Source of the DNA: Seiridium cupressi
Lineage: Eukaryota; Ascomycota; Sordariomycetes; Amphisphaeriales; Sporocadaceae
Direction: 5' to 3'
Assembly (NCBI GenBank): GCA_036674765.1
Contig: JARVKI010000040.1
Location: 62,001-126,000 of the forward strand
Length of the DNA: 64,000 nucleotides
The notes beneath the pieces were generated by a model. The model did not search any database. It was not told the origin of the DNA and saw only the letters and a program-made list of their open reading frames with translations. A program made the translations under genes and the position numbers. Below are positions 36,376-47,726 of this stretch, piece after piece; within the stretch, counting starts at the first letter, position 1; each line of letters starts with the position of its first letter.

Positions 36376-38226
36376 ATGACAGCAGCAGAAGACACCTCCC
36401 CACCTAGGATATGGTCCACCATCATTGATACCAAAGCAAGGGAGACTCCGGGCACCGTGTTCTGTGAAATTCTCGAAAATGAGTGGCGGGAGAAGGGCTC
36501 TCGCAAGATCACGTTTGCTCAGTTCTCACGGGCAGTCAATCGCGCCTGTTGGTGGCTTCAGCAGGAGTTTGGTCCCTCAAAGGACTTTGACTCGTTCACG
36601 TACGTCGGAGACAATGACCTTCGCTACACCATCATGATGGTCGCAGCCCAGAAATCGGAACGAACGGTAATGGAGTCTTCCTCCGAGATACGCTATCAAG
36701 TCATTGACTCACGAATAGATGGTCATTGCGGAGCTGAACCGCTTGACGCATCCAGCTTTGTTGTTACTCCTAGAAGATACGAAGTGCTTCCGCTGGCTCG
36801 GTGGATCAGAGGCTCACACAGCGTCGGGAAATGCACTACCGGACGAGAGATCTGGCACTAAGCTCACTACGCTGCCGCCCCTGGAGTACTGGCTCGAAGA
36901 CGGGGATGTCCTTGACTACACATTCGACAAGTCGTGGGATGAGGCTAGAACGAATGTGTGTTTTGTAATCCACTCGTCCGGCACGACAGGAATCCCCAAG
37001 CCGCTTCGTTACACCCTGGAGATGTTTGCGGTCGCCGACTTTGTGCCTCGTTTTACACACGAGATGAACGAGAATCCGAAGAACATGTTTGAGCCCATGC
37101 TTGGCACCCGTGTCTTCTGGGGCGCACCACCCCTGTGGTTGGGTGGCGTCGTTGGTCAGTTGATAGCGCCCATGTTCTGGGATATCATTACCATATGGCC
37201 TCCGGTCCATGAAGGGACGCCGACTCCGGCCTCTGTAGTCTCCGGAATTCTCGAGAAGTTCCGCCCCGACGGAGCATTCTTCGTTCCGAGCGCCCTACGA
37301 GACCTTAGTGCCCAGCAGACGTCACTCGAGTTAGTGAAGAAGCTCAACTATGTCATGTACGGAGGCGCACCGCTCGATGGATGGGTCGGCGATCTATTAT
37401 GCACCGAACTGAACCTCTTGGTGTTATTGGGATCCACGGAAACCAACATCTGGCCGCTGCATAAATTAGAAGATCCTAAGGAGTGGCGCTACTACCGGAT
37501 TGACGATAGGATAGGACATCGGTTGGAGCATTTCAGGGATGGTCTTCACGAGCTCGTCATCGATAGGAAGCCAGAGCATCGCCGATACCAAGGAGCTTTC
37601 ATGATGTTCCCCGGGACGGACACATGGCATTCACAGGTATGAACTTGAGGTTGTTTCTATTCTTTATAACTTGATCTAAGGGTGGGCAAATCCCGATGGA
37701 GGTGTTCTTGCTCCCGAAATATGGCCATCAACTTCCGACAATGTGCGAAGTATCTTCAAAGAAGACATGGCTAACTGCGAGTGTCGGACAGGATCTGTAC
37801 GCACTGCATTCCACAAAGCCGGACTTGATTCAGTACCGCGGTAGGAAGGATGACCTCGTCAAACTTGTCTGGCTGACAAAAGTGCGGGCTGGTGACATGG
37901 AGAGCGCACTTTCGTCCGATGCCAGGATCACAGAGGCCATGGTGGGAGGGGAGGGAAGGCCCACCCCTTTCATCATCCTGCAACTTGCCGAGTCTATCGA
38001 GCGGCCTAGCGAGGAAGAGCTCTGGACGATCGTACGGACGCTGAACGAGAAGTTCTCTGCCGAAGTACACATTCCACGAGAGAACATACTAATCGCTGAT
38101 CCGGGCAGACCACTGAGAAAACTAGGCAAGGGAACACTGGACAGAAGGGCCATCTTGGCTGACTATGAGAAAGAGATCTCAAGAGTTTACGATGCACCGA
38201 ACGGGATAAATGGAAGTGGAAAATGA
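36376..38226 (+). CDS. Stand-alone NRPS-like adenylate-forming enzyme
   Basis: ANL-superfamily enzyme that should activate a carboxylic acid as acyl-AMP. Three exons, 36376-36666, 36719-37636 and 37792-38226, encode 547 residues. The first intron (52 nt) runs GTAATG to AATAG and both flanks are in phase. The second (155 nt) has a clear GCTAAC branch before GACAG and joins TWHSQ to DLYALHS. Core motifs: VIHSSGTTGIPKPLRYTLE (A3, about 200), LLGSTET (A5), YRGRKDDLVKL (A8 region) and PLRKLGKGTLDRRA (A10 with the catalytic Lys). The usual NGEK that follows RxDD is replaced by VWLTKVRAGDME. The protein stops about 25 residues after A10, where the carrier (PCP) and thioesterase or reductase domains of fungal NRPS-like enzymes would begin, so it is adenylation-only. 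The start is chosen at MTAAEDTSP because family similarity begins just after it. An alternative is that intron 1 is really a lesion (frameshift plus TAG), making the gene non-functional. Confidence 0.8.
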
Positions 38227-38312
38227 CCTCTCGGACTTTTAGTGCTTATGCAGAATAGTTATAGGACCGCCACTGAATTGAAATTATCATGTCGGCTAGC
38301 GATGTTGCTCGC

Positions 38313-38355
38313 CATTCATTCAATCAATGATTCGTTCATTCGTCCATTCATTCAT
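38313..38355. repeat. Imperfect CATT/ATTC microsatellite
   Basis: A run of ATTC/CATT-type tetranucleotides with a few substitutions, lying just after the adenylation gene and overlapping the 3' end of the minus-strand hypothetical frame. Confidence 0.7.
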
Positions 38356-38983
38356 ACTCCATCTTAACGTCCCAATCTTTGAGGTTCTCATCACCAAAGT
38401 TCTGCATGTCGTATTGAGGTATTGTCAACGTCTGGAAACCATAATATATGGACGGTACTTCCGTATACAGCCTTGCATTGCCATCATCTGTTGCACGCTT
38501 ACCATCGAATAAACCCGCTTGGCCTAGCTTTGGACTTTCAACTTGGAAGAACACATCTTCAGCATTGTACCCGATTTCTTCCACACAGTTGGCTTTGCGT
38601 TTAGGCTTCCTCTCCTTCTCAAAGTCCTTCAGCTGTGTATCCAATGCTATAGTAAAGGCGTGATCGAAGAGGGTTCTCGCCTTCCTCCCTCTTACACGCC
38701 GCGAGGAAGAACGCGGATTGATCTCTCCTTCCTGTACACCGTTATCGAGCAGATCGCGATTGACCCCATCGATCCTCATGGTTCGTCCAGCAAGTTTACA
38801 TGGACAGCACAGGGCCCCTTCGCGGTGCCAGAACTCGCCGGCGGCAACGACCCCGTCGGGACACCAGCCCAGCCGACGGGCACGGAGGCTCGCAGGACAA
38901 TAGCGGTTTCTGCGCTTCTGGCCGAGCACGTTCTCACAGTCCAGGCGGCGGCAGAGCGAGAGATGGAGATACTGATTGCACAT
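38348..38983 (-). CDS. Hypothetical protein (minus-strand alternative)
   Basis: A 211-codon frame whose last 110 codons read like a real protein: hydrophilic, with LKDFEKERKPKRK and SIYYGFQTLTIPQYDMQ near the end. The N-terminal half is Cys/Arg-rich and less protein-like, and probably belongs to antisense sequence. No family is recognised. It overlaps the plus-strand frame at 38543-39049, so at most one of them is likely to be real over the shared part. Confidence 0.3.
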   Translation of the reverse strand: MCNQYLHLSLCRRLDCENVLGQKRRNRYCPASLRARRLGWCPDGVVAAGEFWHREGALCCPCKLAGRTMRIDGVNRDLLDNGVQEGEINPRSSSRRVRGRKARTLFDHAFTIALDTQLKDFEKERKPKRKANCVEEIGYNAEDVFFQVESPKLGQAGLFDGKRATDDGNARLYTEVPSIYYGFQTLTIPQYDMQNFGDENLKDWDVKMEYE

Positions 38984-39049
38984 GGGGATGGATGGGCGGA
39001 ATCAATCTTCGAGCAATTCGATATCGAGCCGGATTCGTCCTTGAAATAG
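38543..39049 (+). CDS. Hypothetical protein (plus-strand alternative)
   Basis: A 168-codon frame. From about 38740 on, it has the G/C-ending codon use of the real genes in this window and a plausible amphipathic C terminus (RRTIAVSALLAEHVLTVQ, EREMEILIAHGDG). The first 65 codons look less coding, so the true start may be internal or in an unseen exon. No family recognised. It may be a gene remnant. Confidence 0.3.
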   Translation: MEEHIFSIVPDFFHTVGFAFRLPLLLKVLQLCIQCYSKGVIEEGSRLPPSYTPRGRTRIDLSFLYTVIEQIAIDPIDPHGSSSKFTWTAQGPFAVPELAGGNDPVGTPAQPTGTEARRTIAVSALLAEHVLTVQAAAEREMEILIAHGDGWAESIFEQFDIEPDSSLK

Positions 39050-39914
39050 GAGTGGGCTGGAGAGATAGATGAGAAAATGTCAGATTGATGCACATTTTCG
39101 AAATGGTTATGACCCAAACGGTTTATGATGTAGGCAGCTGAGTAGGATCATATTGACAATAATGGAAATGTTTCCATGGGAAAATGGCATTCAGTCTGCA
39201 TTGCTTTGTTGAAGCCATACACTGTTTCAAAATCACATTGTGGCGAACAATCCGCTTGCTGTTCCTTGTTTCTTTGTTGCGAGCTTGCTGGCGGTGAGTG
39301 AAGCAGGTTCTCGCCTTATCGGGCAGCATTAAGGCCATGCAGGCTATAGAGGGTATCGCGAGACAGAACAACTTCCGGTCGGTCTATGGCCTGCGTGACA
39401 CGTAAAATTCCTACATGCGGTGCGTTCGAGGCAATCCGAATATAAGCTGGCGCGGCCCAAGCACTAGACACGGTGCCATCAGCGATCACCCAAGCACTCG
39501 AGATGACAGGTTTCTTTCGATAGTTGGCTAGATTAGTTAACAGGTTGGTAAATGTATGCCAAAGAAATCATTGCTATATTGAAAGGCTTACGATGCCGTT
39601 GCCATACTCGCAGATCTTGATGGAGATTGGGGACACCAAGATATGCAGCCGTAACTTCAATTATGTGTTAACTGACTTTTAAAAGGACGACTGCGTGACA
39701 TTATGGATTATACTGAAACTATGTAAACGTAAATAATTGAAAAAAAGATTTCTACGAGATTCCTTGAATGGGAACACCTGATTTTTCATGAAACATGTAT
39801 TCAAACGATAAACTCTAGCGCTGTCATAACTTTCTCTAAAGTAACCCAACCACGAACTGCGGTACGAACGCCAATCTAAACCCCTTTTCTATGCCTCTTT
39901 TCTCATGAAATTGT
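39050..39914. other. Intergenic region
   Basis: About 860 nt, AT-rich towards 39700-39900, including the 3' side of the asparaginase gene. No gene or repeat seen. Confidence 0.55.
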
Positions 39915-41903
39915 TCAAGCCTTCGCTGTAACTCCATTCGTAGCTGCCTCCTCTTCCCACAATGCTGCACCTGCCTCTGTCAGCAAATCTACGAACTCCT
40001 GTTTGCCACACTTGGTCGCAAGGAACAGAGGGGTGTTGTTGGCCCTGTTCCGTTCGTGGACGCTGGCGCCCCTGAGCAGCAGCTCCTTCAAAACCTCCTT
40101 CTCCGGGCCGACGGCAGCGAGATGCATGGCCGTGTTGCCGGCATAGTCGGCCCTCATCAGGAGCTGATGGTTCACCTCATCACCTTCGAGGAGATCGTTC
40201 ACGGCCTTCAGGTCACCCTTTGCGATTGCATATCCCAGCAATGTAAAGGCGGCCTCGGCTCCGGAGAGGAGCGCATTGCTTTCTTCGCTGCCAGCCGGGT
40301 GCGTGAAAGCCGGGAGTGCCAGCTCGGTCAACTCCCCACGGAGAGACCGGGACATGCGCGCTGCTACCTCGGCAGGCTCGATATCGAGGGCTAGCAGATA
40401 ACCCAGCTTCGTCAGGGCTGCCTCGGACGTCAGGTCGTGGCCGAAGACGACGCCTGCCTTACCGAGTGCGAAGCCGGGGGCGTACAGAGGCGACACGAAG
40501 CCGTTGGTGCACTGCGACACATTGATCACGGTAATGCCTCTTTCCACGGCAGATCGGATGGCCTTTGTGAGACTTCCATCGACTCCCGAGGGGGCGTTAC
40601 CCATGCCAAACGTCTCAAGAATCAGGCCCTTGAGATCTGGCACGCTTGACACGAAGTCCACCATCTCGGGCTTGATGCCAGGGAAGATGCGCACGCAAGC
40701 CACATGAGTTGTATCTAGGTATGGCGTCACCTTGAACTGCGCAATCTTGGTCGGCCGGTGGATAAGCGACCAGTTGACATCAATGCCGATGCTGGTCACT
40801 TTGGCCAGGGGCTCGCAGTTCGGGCTATCGAAAGCCTGGAACTGGGATGCAGAGACCTTGGTCGTTCGGTTGCCTCGGAACAAGGTGTGGTGAAAGAAGA
40901 GGCCGACTTCGGGAATAACAAAGGTTCCCGCGATGATAAGCGAGCCGAGCAGGTTGTCCACCGCATCTGACTGAAGAGCGAAGATGGAAGCTTGCGAGCC
41001 AGTGAAGATGACCGGTTTGCCGAGGTCTTCCATCATGAAGGAAAGTGCCGATGCGCTATAAGCGAGCGAGTCCGTACCGTGGAGGACCACGAAACCGTCA
41101 TAGAGGTGGTAGTTCTCCTTCACGGTTGTTGCGATTTGCGTCCACCCGTCAGAACTGATACTGGAGGAGTCTAGCAGTGGTGAGAACTCAAGGGCTCCAT
41201 AGCGTATGTGTCGAGAGTATGCGCTCGGTGGTGTCCGCAGACTGTCAAGTTGGACTTTTTCACCATCTTTGATAGCCGTGAGTTTGACTGTCTCCTATAT
41301 TAGTACAAGTTTCCTGTAGAACTAGGGGAGCTCGTGTGGGTGCCCAAAAGATATGACCTGGACTATTCCATAATATATTTCGCGGACTATCCAACTGCAA
41401 AAGTCTGAACCACCCGCAAACTCCTAACTGTTCACACAAGGAAAGGAGCACATGAGAGAAGAAAGAAAAAAGAACGGCCAAACCAGGACGGCCATGCGTT
41501 GTCTCCCATGTCTCTTCATTTGACATTTATCACTTTACCAACTTCAGAGAACATCTGCGTACGAGTACTCGCCATGGACTATGGGCATAATACCAAATAT
41601 GAAAGAATGGATTTTGCACAATCAATCAACACCAGAATTGCCTAGCAAAAACCGACATACCTCTTTCAGACCTATCATTAAATGAAGGCCTCGGCGCCAT
41701 GGCATTTTCGAGAAATCCAACCACGGGGACCAAACCGGAACCATCGGCAGAAGGTTGCACTGCACTGTGTGTAAGCCTCTACCCAGTTAGCAACGGAAAG
41801 GATGTATGTAAGACTTACTGCATATCGTTCCGCCTGTGATGATGATAAGGACCCTGGATTCTGGGTAGGACTCATTGCCCTTTACAACAGCCGTAAAACC
41901 CAT
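39915..41903 (-). CDS. L-asparaginase with C-terminal ankyrin repeats
   Basis: Predicted cytosolic type I asparaginase (L-asparagine to aspartate plus ammonia), of the asparaginase-ankyrin type also called 60-kDa lysophospholipase in animals. Exon 1 (41903-41819) encodes MGFTAVVKGNESYPESRVLI and the catalytic Thr motif TGGTIC. Exon 2 (41759-41661) follows after a GTAAGT intron with a GCTAAC branch (QPSADGSGLVPVVGF). The large last exon (41294-39915) contains LRTPPSAYSR, LLDSSSISSDGW, the second catalytic motif HGTDSLAY, FTGSQA and NVSQCTNGFVSPLYAPG. Two to three ankyrin repeats follow near the C terminus (NTAMHLAA, NNTPLFLATKCG). Exon 2 ends in phase 1 but the last exon starts in phase 0, so a small exon within 41295-41660 must exist or one boundary differs. 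The enzyme core is otherwise intact. Confidence 0.88.
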
Positions 41904-42534
41904 AGCGTGGGCTGTTACAGGCAGTTAACCGAGGATCGGCTGGATCTGTAGAACAATTTGTTGGTGGTGGTGGTATTGAGATATTGGTACTGCTCAACTG
42001 ATTACTCCGAGAACAGCGGTCGCGACTTGATTAAGTTAGACACTAAAGCGTCGGCCCTGAGCAAGTTGTCCGATTTACAAATAACGACTGACTATTCAAA
42101 TGAATAGCTTTTGCTCGGGAATTTGTGGGAAAGCAGCGAATGAAAGCGCAGAGAGAAGCTTTATAGATACTCCCAATCACTATTCACGCATGTCCTGTAG
42201 AGTGGTATTCATACCTTATGGTGGTGTGCTCCGAGGTCCTATCGGAGTGTCCCAATGTATTCCCGTTACGTTAGAGGAAAAATTCTCTAGTTTAGCAAGA
42301 CAAAGAGAAACTGGGCCCACTCAGACCCTTCTGACTGCGGTTCACATGAAAGCGAGATTTCCAAGGAAAATTGCGACGATGTGCTGAATCGGGCAGCATA
42401 TTGATTCTGAGTGGCGGATGCAGCGCTTTATCGGCTTTATCGCCTTGCATGGGCGAAAGTAAGATAGAGCATCCCTTTCGATCTAGCTTGGAAGTTGACT
42501 CCCGGCCGTCGGAGGAAAGGACATGGCTCAAGTC
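41904..42534. other. Intergenic region
   Basis: About 630 nt with the asparaginase promoter on the left and the PSD1 3' side on the right. Nothing else seen. Confidence 0.55.
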
Positions 42535-44203
42535 TTATTCTTCAACATATCCCAAAGCCTGGCCCATCTTGAGCTTCTGGCCCTTCTCAACAGCCCAAGT
42601 AAAGCCGCTCTTTGTTTCTGACCCTTCGCTGCTGGCCGGCGCCTCGAAAACCAGCACAATCGTACTACCTAGCTGGAAACCTCCCATCTCTTCACCCCGC
42701 TTGATGGCGTGACCTCCCAAGACCGCACTTGCTCCTTCGTACGTTGCTTCGGCGAATCCGGTGTAAGGCTCACCTCGCTGCGCAGCTTCTTCTGCGGCAC
42801 GATCAGCCGCTGTGTCGGTTGTCAAAGAATTCGTCCGTAGTTCCTTATCGAAATTGATCTTAATAGAACCGACGTTTGTGGCGCCCACAGGGATGTAACT
42901 GAAGAAACCCCAACGCCATCTACCTAGCAAGACTATTCTTTCGTTGAGGGTGAAGAGTCCCGGTAATGTTCGCTGTAGGTAGGGGGATACAGAGTAGAGC
43001 TCTCCAGCGAAATGTCGGCGGCGTTCCACGACCCAGTTTGTGGGCGAGTGAAATCGATGGTAATCGCCTGGAGCAAGATACACAACGGCATAGTAGAGAG
43101 CGTTCTTCTTATCAGGTGCTATGAGATCGTACCAAGGTTTCTCTCCAAGGGCAAGATCGGCCCGGACCTCGGACACAGCACTGGCGCTTGACGGTTTCGT
43201 AGACTGGTCCTCCAGACCTCTTGTTCCCTTTCCACCCTTGTCAGGTCCTGATAGTAAATGGGGCAATGTGTAGGTTATGCCATTGACACGAGCGAATTCT
43301 TCGTCTTGCTTGACAAGCTCTTCGTCACCGTGCAGCTCAGTATGACCACGACCGTCTCGGACCGACCCCTGTGATGAGTCTGTATTGAAGCTGGCGATAC
43401 TTGGCGTCGGAGTGTTCTTGCCCAGCAGAGCATCTATGCTGTATGTCATGCCCTTGACTTGCTCGATATCCCCACCCTCGATCTGGCCATATTGCAAGAC
43501 CCGGCCGTCGGCTGGAGAAAGCAAAGCGTTCGGGTTTGGATCCAAAGGCCTGACGCCAGGTTTGATAGTCCGGTAAAAAAAAGACGCAAGATTCGGGTAC
43601 ACATGAAGGTCAGGCTCGGAGACTTCGTCGAGATTGACACCAAATATCCAAGAATACAGCTTGAAGCCCGGGCCACGCAGATAGTACGGGATTTCCAATT
43701 CGTTAAACCTCCCCCACAGCCGCGACATGGCCTTCAACGGCAGGGTAGACATAATCCGTACTTGCCTATTAGCAAGGAGTAAGCATCTAGGGATCTCATA
43801 GCAAATGGGGTACATCTTACCATGGTCCATCTGGTCGTATCCGCGGACGCTTCTTCGGCCGTGTTCCAGACTCAACCTCTGCAGCCTCTTGCTCAAGTCG
43901 CTCTCTCTCGCGCGCTTGAGTCTTGTAAAACTGTACAAACCCAAGAAAACCAATGCCCAGTCCAATAGGTATAGGGTACCATTGCACCTTGGTATTCCTG
44001 AGAGCGGACCCTAACCTCGACCCGAATCTCTCCTTTTGCTGGGACTGGTGGGACGACGGATGGAATTGGGGTCGCGGTGTTGTCGCAAACCGGCGTGCGC
44101 AAGGTCGATAACCCGTCAGGGATGCATGGCGAATCGTGTTCGAGTGGTATGACCCGGGCGAAGCCTTGGATCTCGCCAGGGCCGAAGTAATCTGGCTGGC
44201 CAT
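42535..44203 (-). CDS. PSD1: Mitochondrial phosphatidylserine decarboxylase
   Basis: Makes phosphatidylethanolamine from phosphatidylserine at the inner mitochondrial membrane. Two exons, 44203-43821 and 43765-42535, encode 537 residues. The 55-nt intron begins GTAAGA, has TGCTAAT and ends AATAG. The first about 60 residues are basic and Ser-rich, as in a mitochondrial presequence. A membrane helix follows (PIPIGLGIGFLGFVQFY). The catalytic domain has LYSWIFGVNLDEV, LLSPADGRVLQYG, YLAPGDYHRFHSP, LLGRWRWGFFSY and the self-cleavage motif LGST in FQLGSTIVLVF near the C terminus, where the beta and alpha chains are made with a pyruvoyl group. An insertion of about 90 residues rich in Ser/Gly/Asp sits between ADGR and the APGDYH motif. 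An ATG 13 codons upstream (44242) is also in frame. Confidence 0.95.
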
Positions 44204-45285
44204 GATGGTTTCGGCTCCGTTACAGCGTCGGCATTCCAGCAACTATGCACCTACGAGTTTGTGCCTGTCAACACGTCAAGCTGAGGCGAAGTGAATTGGC
44301 GAGAAAGAGAATCGTGGCGCTTGATTGGATCGGTCAGGAATAACGCGCTCGTCAATGTTGGTCCCTGAAGGGCTGCTGAAGCGGACAGTGCTGGAGATGA
44401 GATCATGGGTAGCATGAAATTTAGTGTAGATCCCAGCTCTGTACGATTTCCCCAGGTCGGCAGCTTCCTCGGCCTAATGCAGCTGTGCAACCACCCAATG
44501 ACGCAGCTGGTTGGACCGCTAAAGTAGAGGTGGGAGTGGTGTCTAATGGCAGATCCCAAACTGTCGGTACCAACAGATGCATAACGCCGCCCACCTGGAG
44601 TTGTGAAAGTACAAACACTAACAGTGATCTGCGGGTGACCGTCGCGCCCCTCTGCGATGGGTGACTTTCAGAGAAAGCCGTGGTGTGAGCGAATGATCAT
44701 ATTTATCAGCACCCATAGGCCTTGTCTATTGTCTCGTCTAAAATTATTGTGTGCTAGTCGCCCGTAGAGGAGTGATACGTAACCTACATAGTAGGATGCA
44801 GGTGTTGGGCGATAGCGGGCCAAGCTACAGGTAGTTTACATAACTCGAGGTACCCTCATGCCAGGGGTCCTCGCTAAGAGGCCAACGTGGATATTACCAA
44901 TCCTGGGACCAAGCCGGTCTCGAGTACCAACAGAGCCCCCACGACGATGACATGACAGATCGACTCACGATCAGGCAGTGAGTGCATTTCTTTTAAATTC
45001 ATTCCTTCACGTAAACCTCTACGTGCCCCTCCTTTTCGTCTCTCGGCCTTGTCAGTGCCCATCCTGTGGGCAATTCACTCTCCGGCTGTGCACACCTCTA
45101 ACATTCTTCCCGTCACGCAGCGTCAGGAATCTTGATTGAAATCGTTGTGCCTGACATGCATTTTTCCTCGTCGTAGTCAAGCTTGGTGAAGCTTCCTTGG
45201 AACAGCAGCTTTCGACTCGGGCTCTTTTTGCGCCGAGCAACCATTGGAAGAACATCGTACGCATCCCAAACTGCTGCTTGCGACA
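44204..45285. other. Divergent intergenic region
   Basis: About 1.1 kb between PSD1 and the HERP-like gene, carrying both promoters. No further gene supported. Confidence 0.55.
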
Positions 45286-47726
45286 ATGTCTTCTAGTTCG
45301 GCTGCTGCGGCTTCGCCTTCACCTTCGGGGGGTGACTCGCCAGCTTTCACCCTCCAGATCATATCGCCATCTGTTGCTGTACCCCAACCACTCAACTTCG
45401 CCAGTCTCCCGGCAAACACCACTGTGCGACAGCTCAGAGAGAAAATCCGAAGCGCGATAGATGCGAGGCCTAGTGACCAGGCCCAGCGTCTGATCCACCG
45501 GGGACGTCTCCTGTCAAGAGATGACGATACCATGCTGGAGATATTCGGCGAAGACACCGTAAGAACTGCCTCTGCCCTACTTCCAGAGCCATGGCATAGC
45601 TTTGTGGTTTTCAACTGGGGAACGCCGCTGACGTTGTCATACTCTTTTAGATCCGTTCTTCGGAACCTCAAACTTTACATCTCGTACTACGCGATTTCTC
45701 CGATGCGCGCCCAGCAAGCACCGCGGCCATGCCCAACTCGACTCAGCCTGTGCCAGCAGCCCAATCTCAGACAGCAGGCGCTCCTCCTACGCATCCTCAG
45801 CAGCAGATGCATCCGCGCAACCCGGCCGCGCACCTCCCACAATCGCCGTTCCCGCAGACGCACACTGGGGCTCCGTTACAGAACCTATCTTTTGGCTATC
45901 AACAGCCTATGCCAGCGGGAGCGACCGCCCAGGGACAAGCAGGGAACCTTCCGTTTGGCTTAAACCCTCAGCAAATTGCACAGCAACTCGCGCAGCAGCA
46001 GAGACAATGGATGACTAATATGGCCGACCCCCAGCGACTTCAGGAGCTCATCAACCAAGGTCAGCGAGAGCGGGCAGCCATGGGCCTGAATGGAGCACAG
46101 GATGGACAACCACGGTCGGCAGTGCCTCAGGGTGATAACACTTTGGGGAGAAATGCTTCGCCCAGCAGACCAGATGGTACAAGGACTGTTGTTCGGGAAG
46201 GCCTCGGACCGGGTGGTCAGTCGTGGCGCATCACTGTGAACGAAACAGTCACGACCCAGCAAATCCCCCAGAGGAATCCGAGGACGGGGTCTCCCTTCAC
46301 GCCGGCCGACGTACAAAATCTGTTCCGGCCACCTGCAGGCGTGCCACAGCCACCCAGGTCGGTGCCCGCGGCAGGACCGCATGGCGGACAGCTTCCAGGG
46401 CTCGATGCGCCGAATCTCTTTCGAATTGCTGATTCAGGGCAAGCTGCAACAAGAGTGCTGACTGATGCTATGCGACGCAATACCAGTAACTCTTCACTAG
46501 TCAACCTCGCAGACAATCAAGCAACCCAGCCTATCCCTCCAGGTGTCACAACGCCGCGGGTTCCGTCAAGAACAGGGAGCGCTATGGGGACCCCTGATCC
46601 TGCCAGAGCAGCTCGCGTCTACACTCAGCCCGCCAACATGTCCTATCCGCCAGCCCCAACTGCGCCAACTGTCCCAGAGGTGTACATTTTGTCATCGCCC
46701 GAAGGGCCCCGGGCACTGCTGATGAACGGCAACCTGGGAACCTACTCCACACCTCAATATCCACTATCACAGATCCCAAATCAGACCTTGCGCCGCCAGG
46801 TACTATATCAACAGCTACCGTATCAACAGCTGCCACCCTTTGGACCGCTCCCGGGAACACAAGCACAACCGGGCTATCAACAACAGATTCCTGTAGGACG
46901 ACATGCCTGGGCGCCACCTATCCCGCACGCAGTACAAAACAATCAACAGCATCAACAACCACAAGGTCAACAACCACAAGGGCAACACCCTCCGGCACAT
47001 GGACTACCCCAACTCCCACAAGCGCAGCCGCACATTGGACATGCCATTGCCCATCCCGGCAATGTTCAAGTGCGTGCGATTGCTGTAGCGCAGATATGGC
47101 CACATATCTGGATGGTGATTAGGCTTCTGCTCTTTGTTTGGTGGTTCACGTCACCTACGGCCAGTTGGCAACGGTGGTTCACAGTGATAGCTATTGCGTT
47201 TACTCTGTTCCTTGTGAATACAGGCCTGCTCACACCAGTAGCTGAGCAATTTTGGACGCCTGTGCGCAGGCACATGGAAAACCTACTGCCAGGAGCCTAC
47301 AACCACGGTCGCGATCAACCCGCAAGGGCTGAGAACGCACAACCTGATGGTGAGAATGCTGCTGCTCGTGGAGAGCGAAGGGAGCCCGACCCGACTGAGA
47401 TAGCCGCCCGCCTGGTTCAGGAGAGAAGAGCCGCGAACGGCAATTGGCTAATGGCACAGGCCCGAAGACTGGAACGTGCCGGCATTCTCTTCCTCGCTAG
47501 TATCGCACCAGGCGTTGCGGAAAGGCACATAGCTCATCTCGAGGCGGAAGCTCGAGCTGAGCAACAACGTAGGGAGGCTGCTGAAGCAGCTGCTGCCGAG
47601 GCTGCCAGGTTAGCCGCAGAGAGCGCCCAGAATACGCAGGATGCCAATGAGGAAGGATCTGCTGCTGCCTCTGCTCCCGAACATACCCGAGAAGAGGGAG
47701 AGAACGCGCCACTGATTGCAATTTGA
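45286..47726 (+). CDS. Ubiquitin-like-domain ER membrane protein (HERP/Usa1-like)
   Basis: Probably an ER-associated degradation factor that scaffolds a ubiquitin ligase in the ER membrane. Two exons, 45286-45558 and 45651-47726, encode 782 residues. The 92-nt intron starts GTAAGA and ends TTTTAG and lies inside the ubiquitin-like fold: exon 1 gives LPANTTVRQLREKI and LIHRGRLLSRDD, exon 2 continues IRSSEPQTLHLVLRD. The middle (about 110-540) is Gln/Pro-rich and disordered, with CAA/CAG-type runs. Near residue 560 is a hydrophobic hairpin, HIWMVIRLLLFVWWFTSP and WFTVIAIAFTLFLVNTGLL, as in HERP. The C terminus has an Ala/Glu-rich coiled coil. HERP/Usa1 assignment rests on this order of parts. 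A second in-frame ATG lies 14 codons upstream (45244). Confidence 0.82.

Noticed and set aside
36667..36718. Frameshift plus TAG lesion in the adenylation gene
   Set aside because: A 52-nt intron with GT and AG ends and matching phase removes it, and this length equals other introns here; kept only as an alternative in the gene entry.
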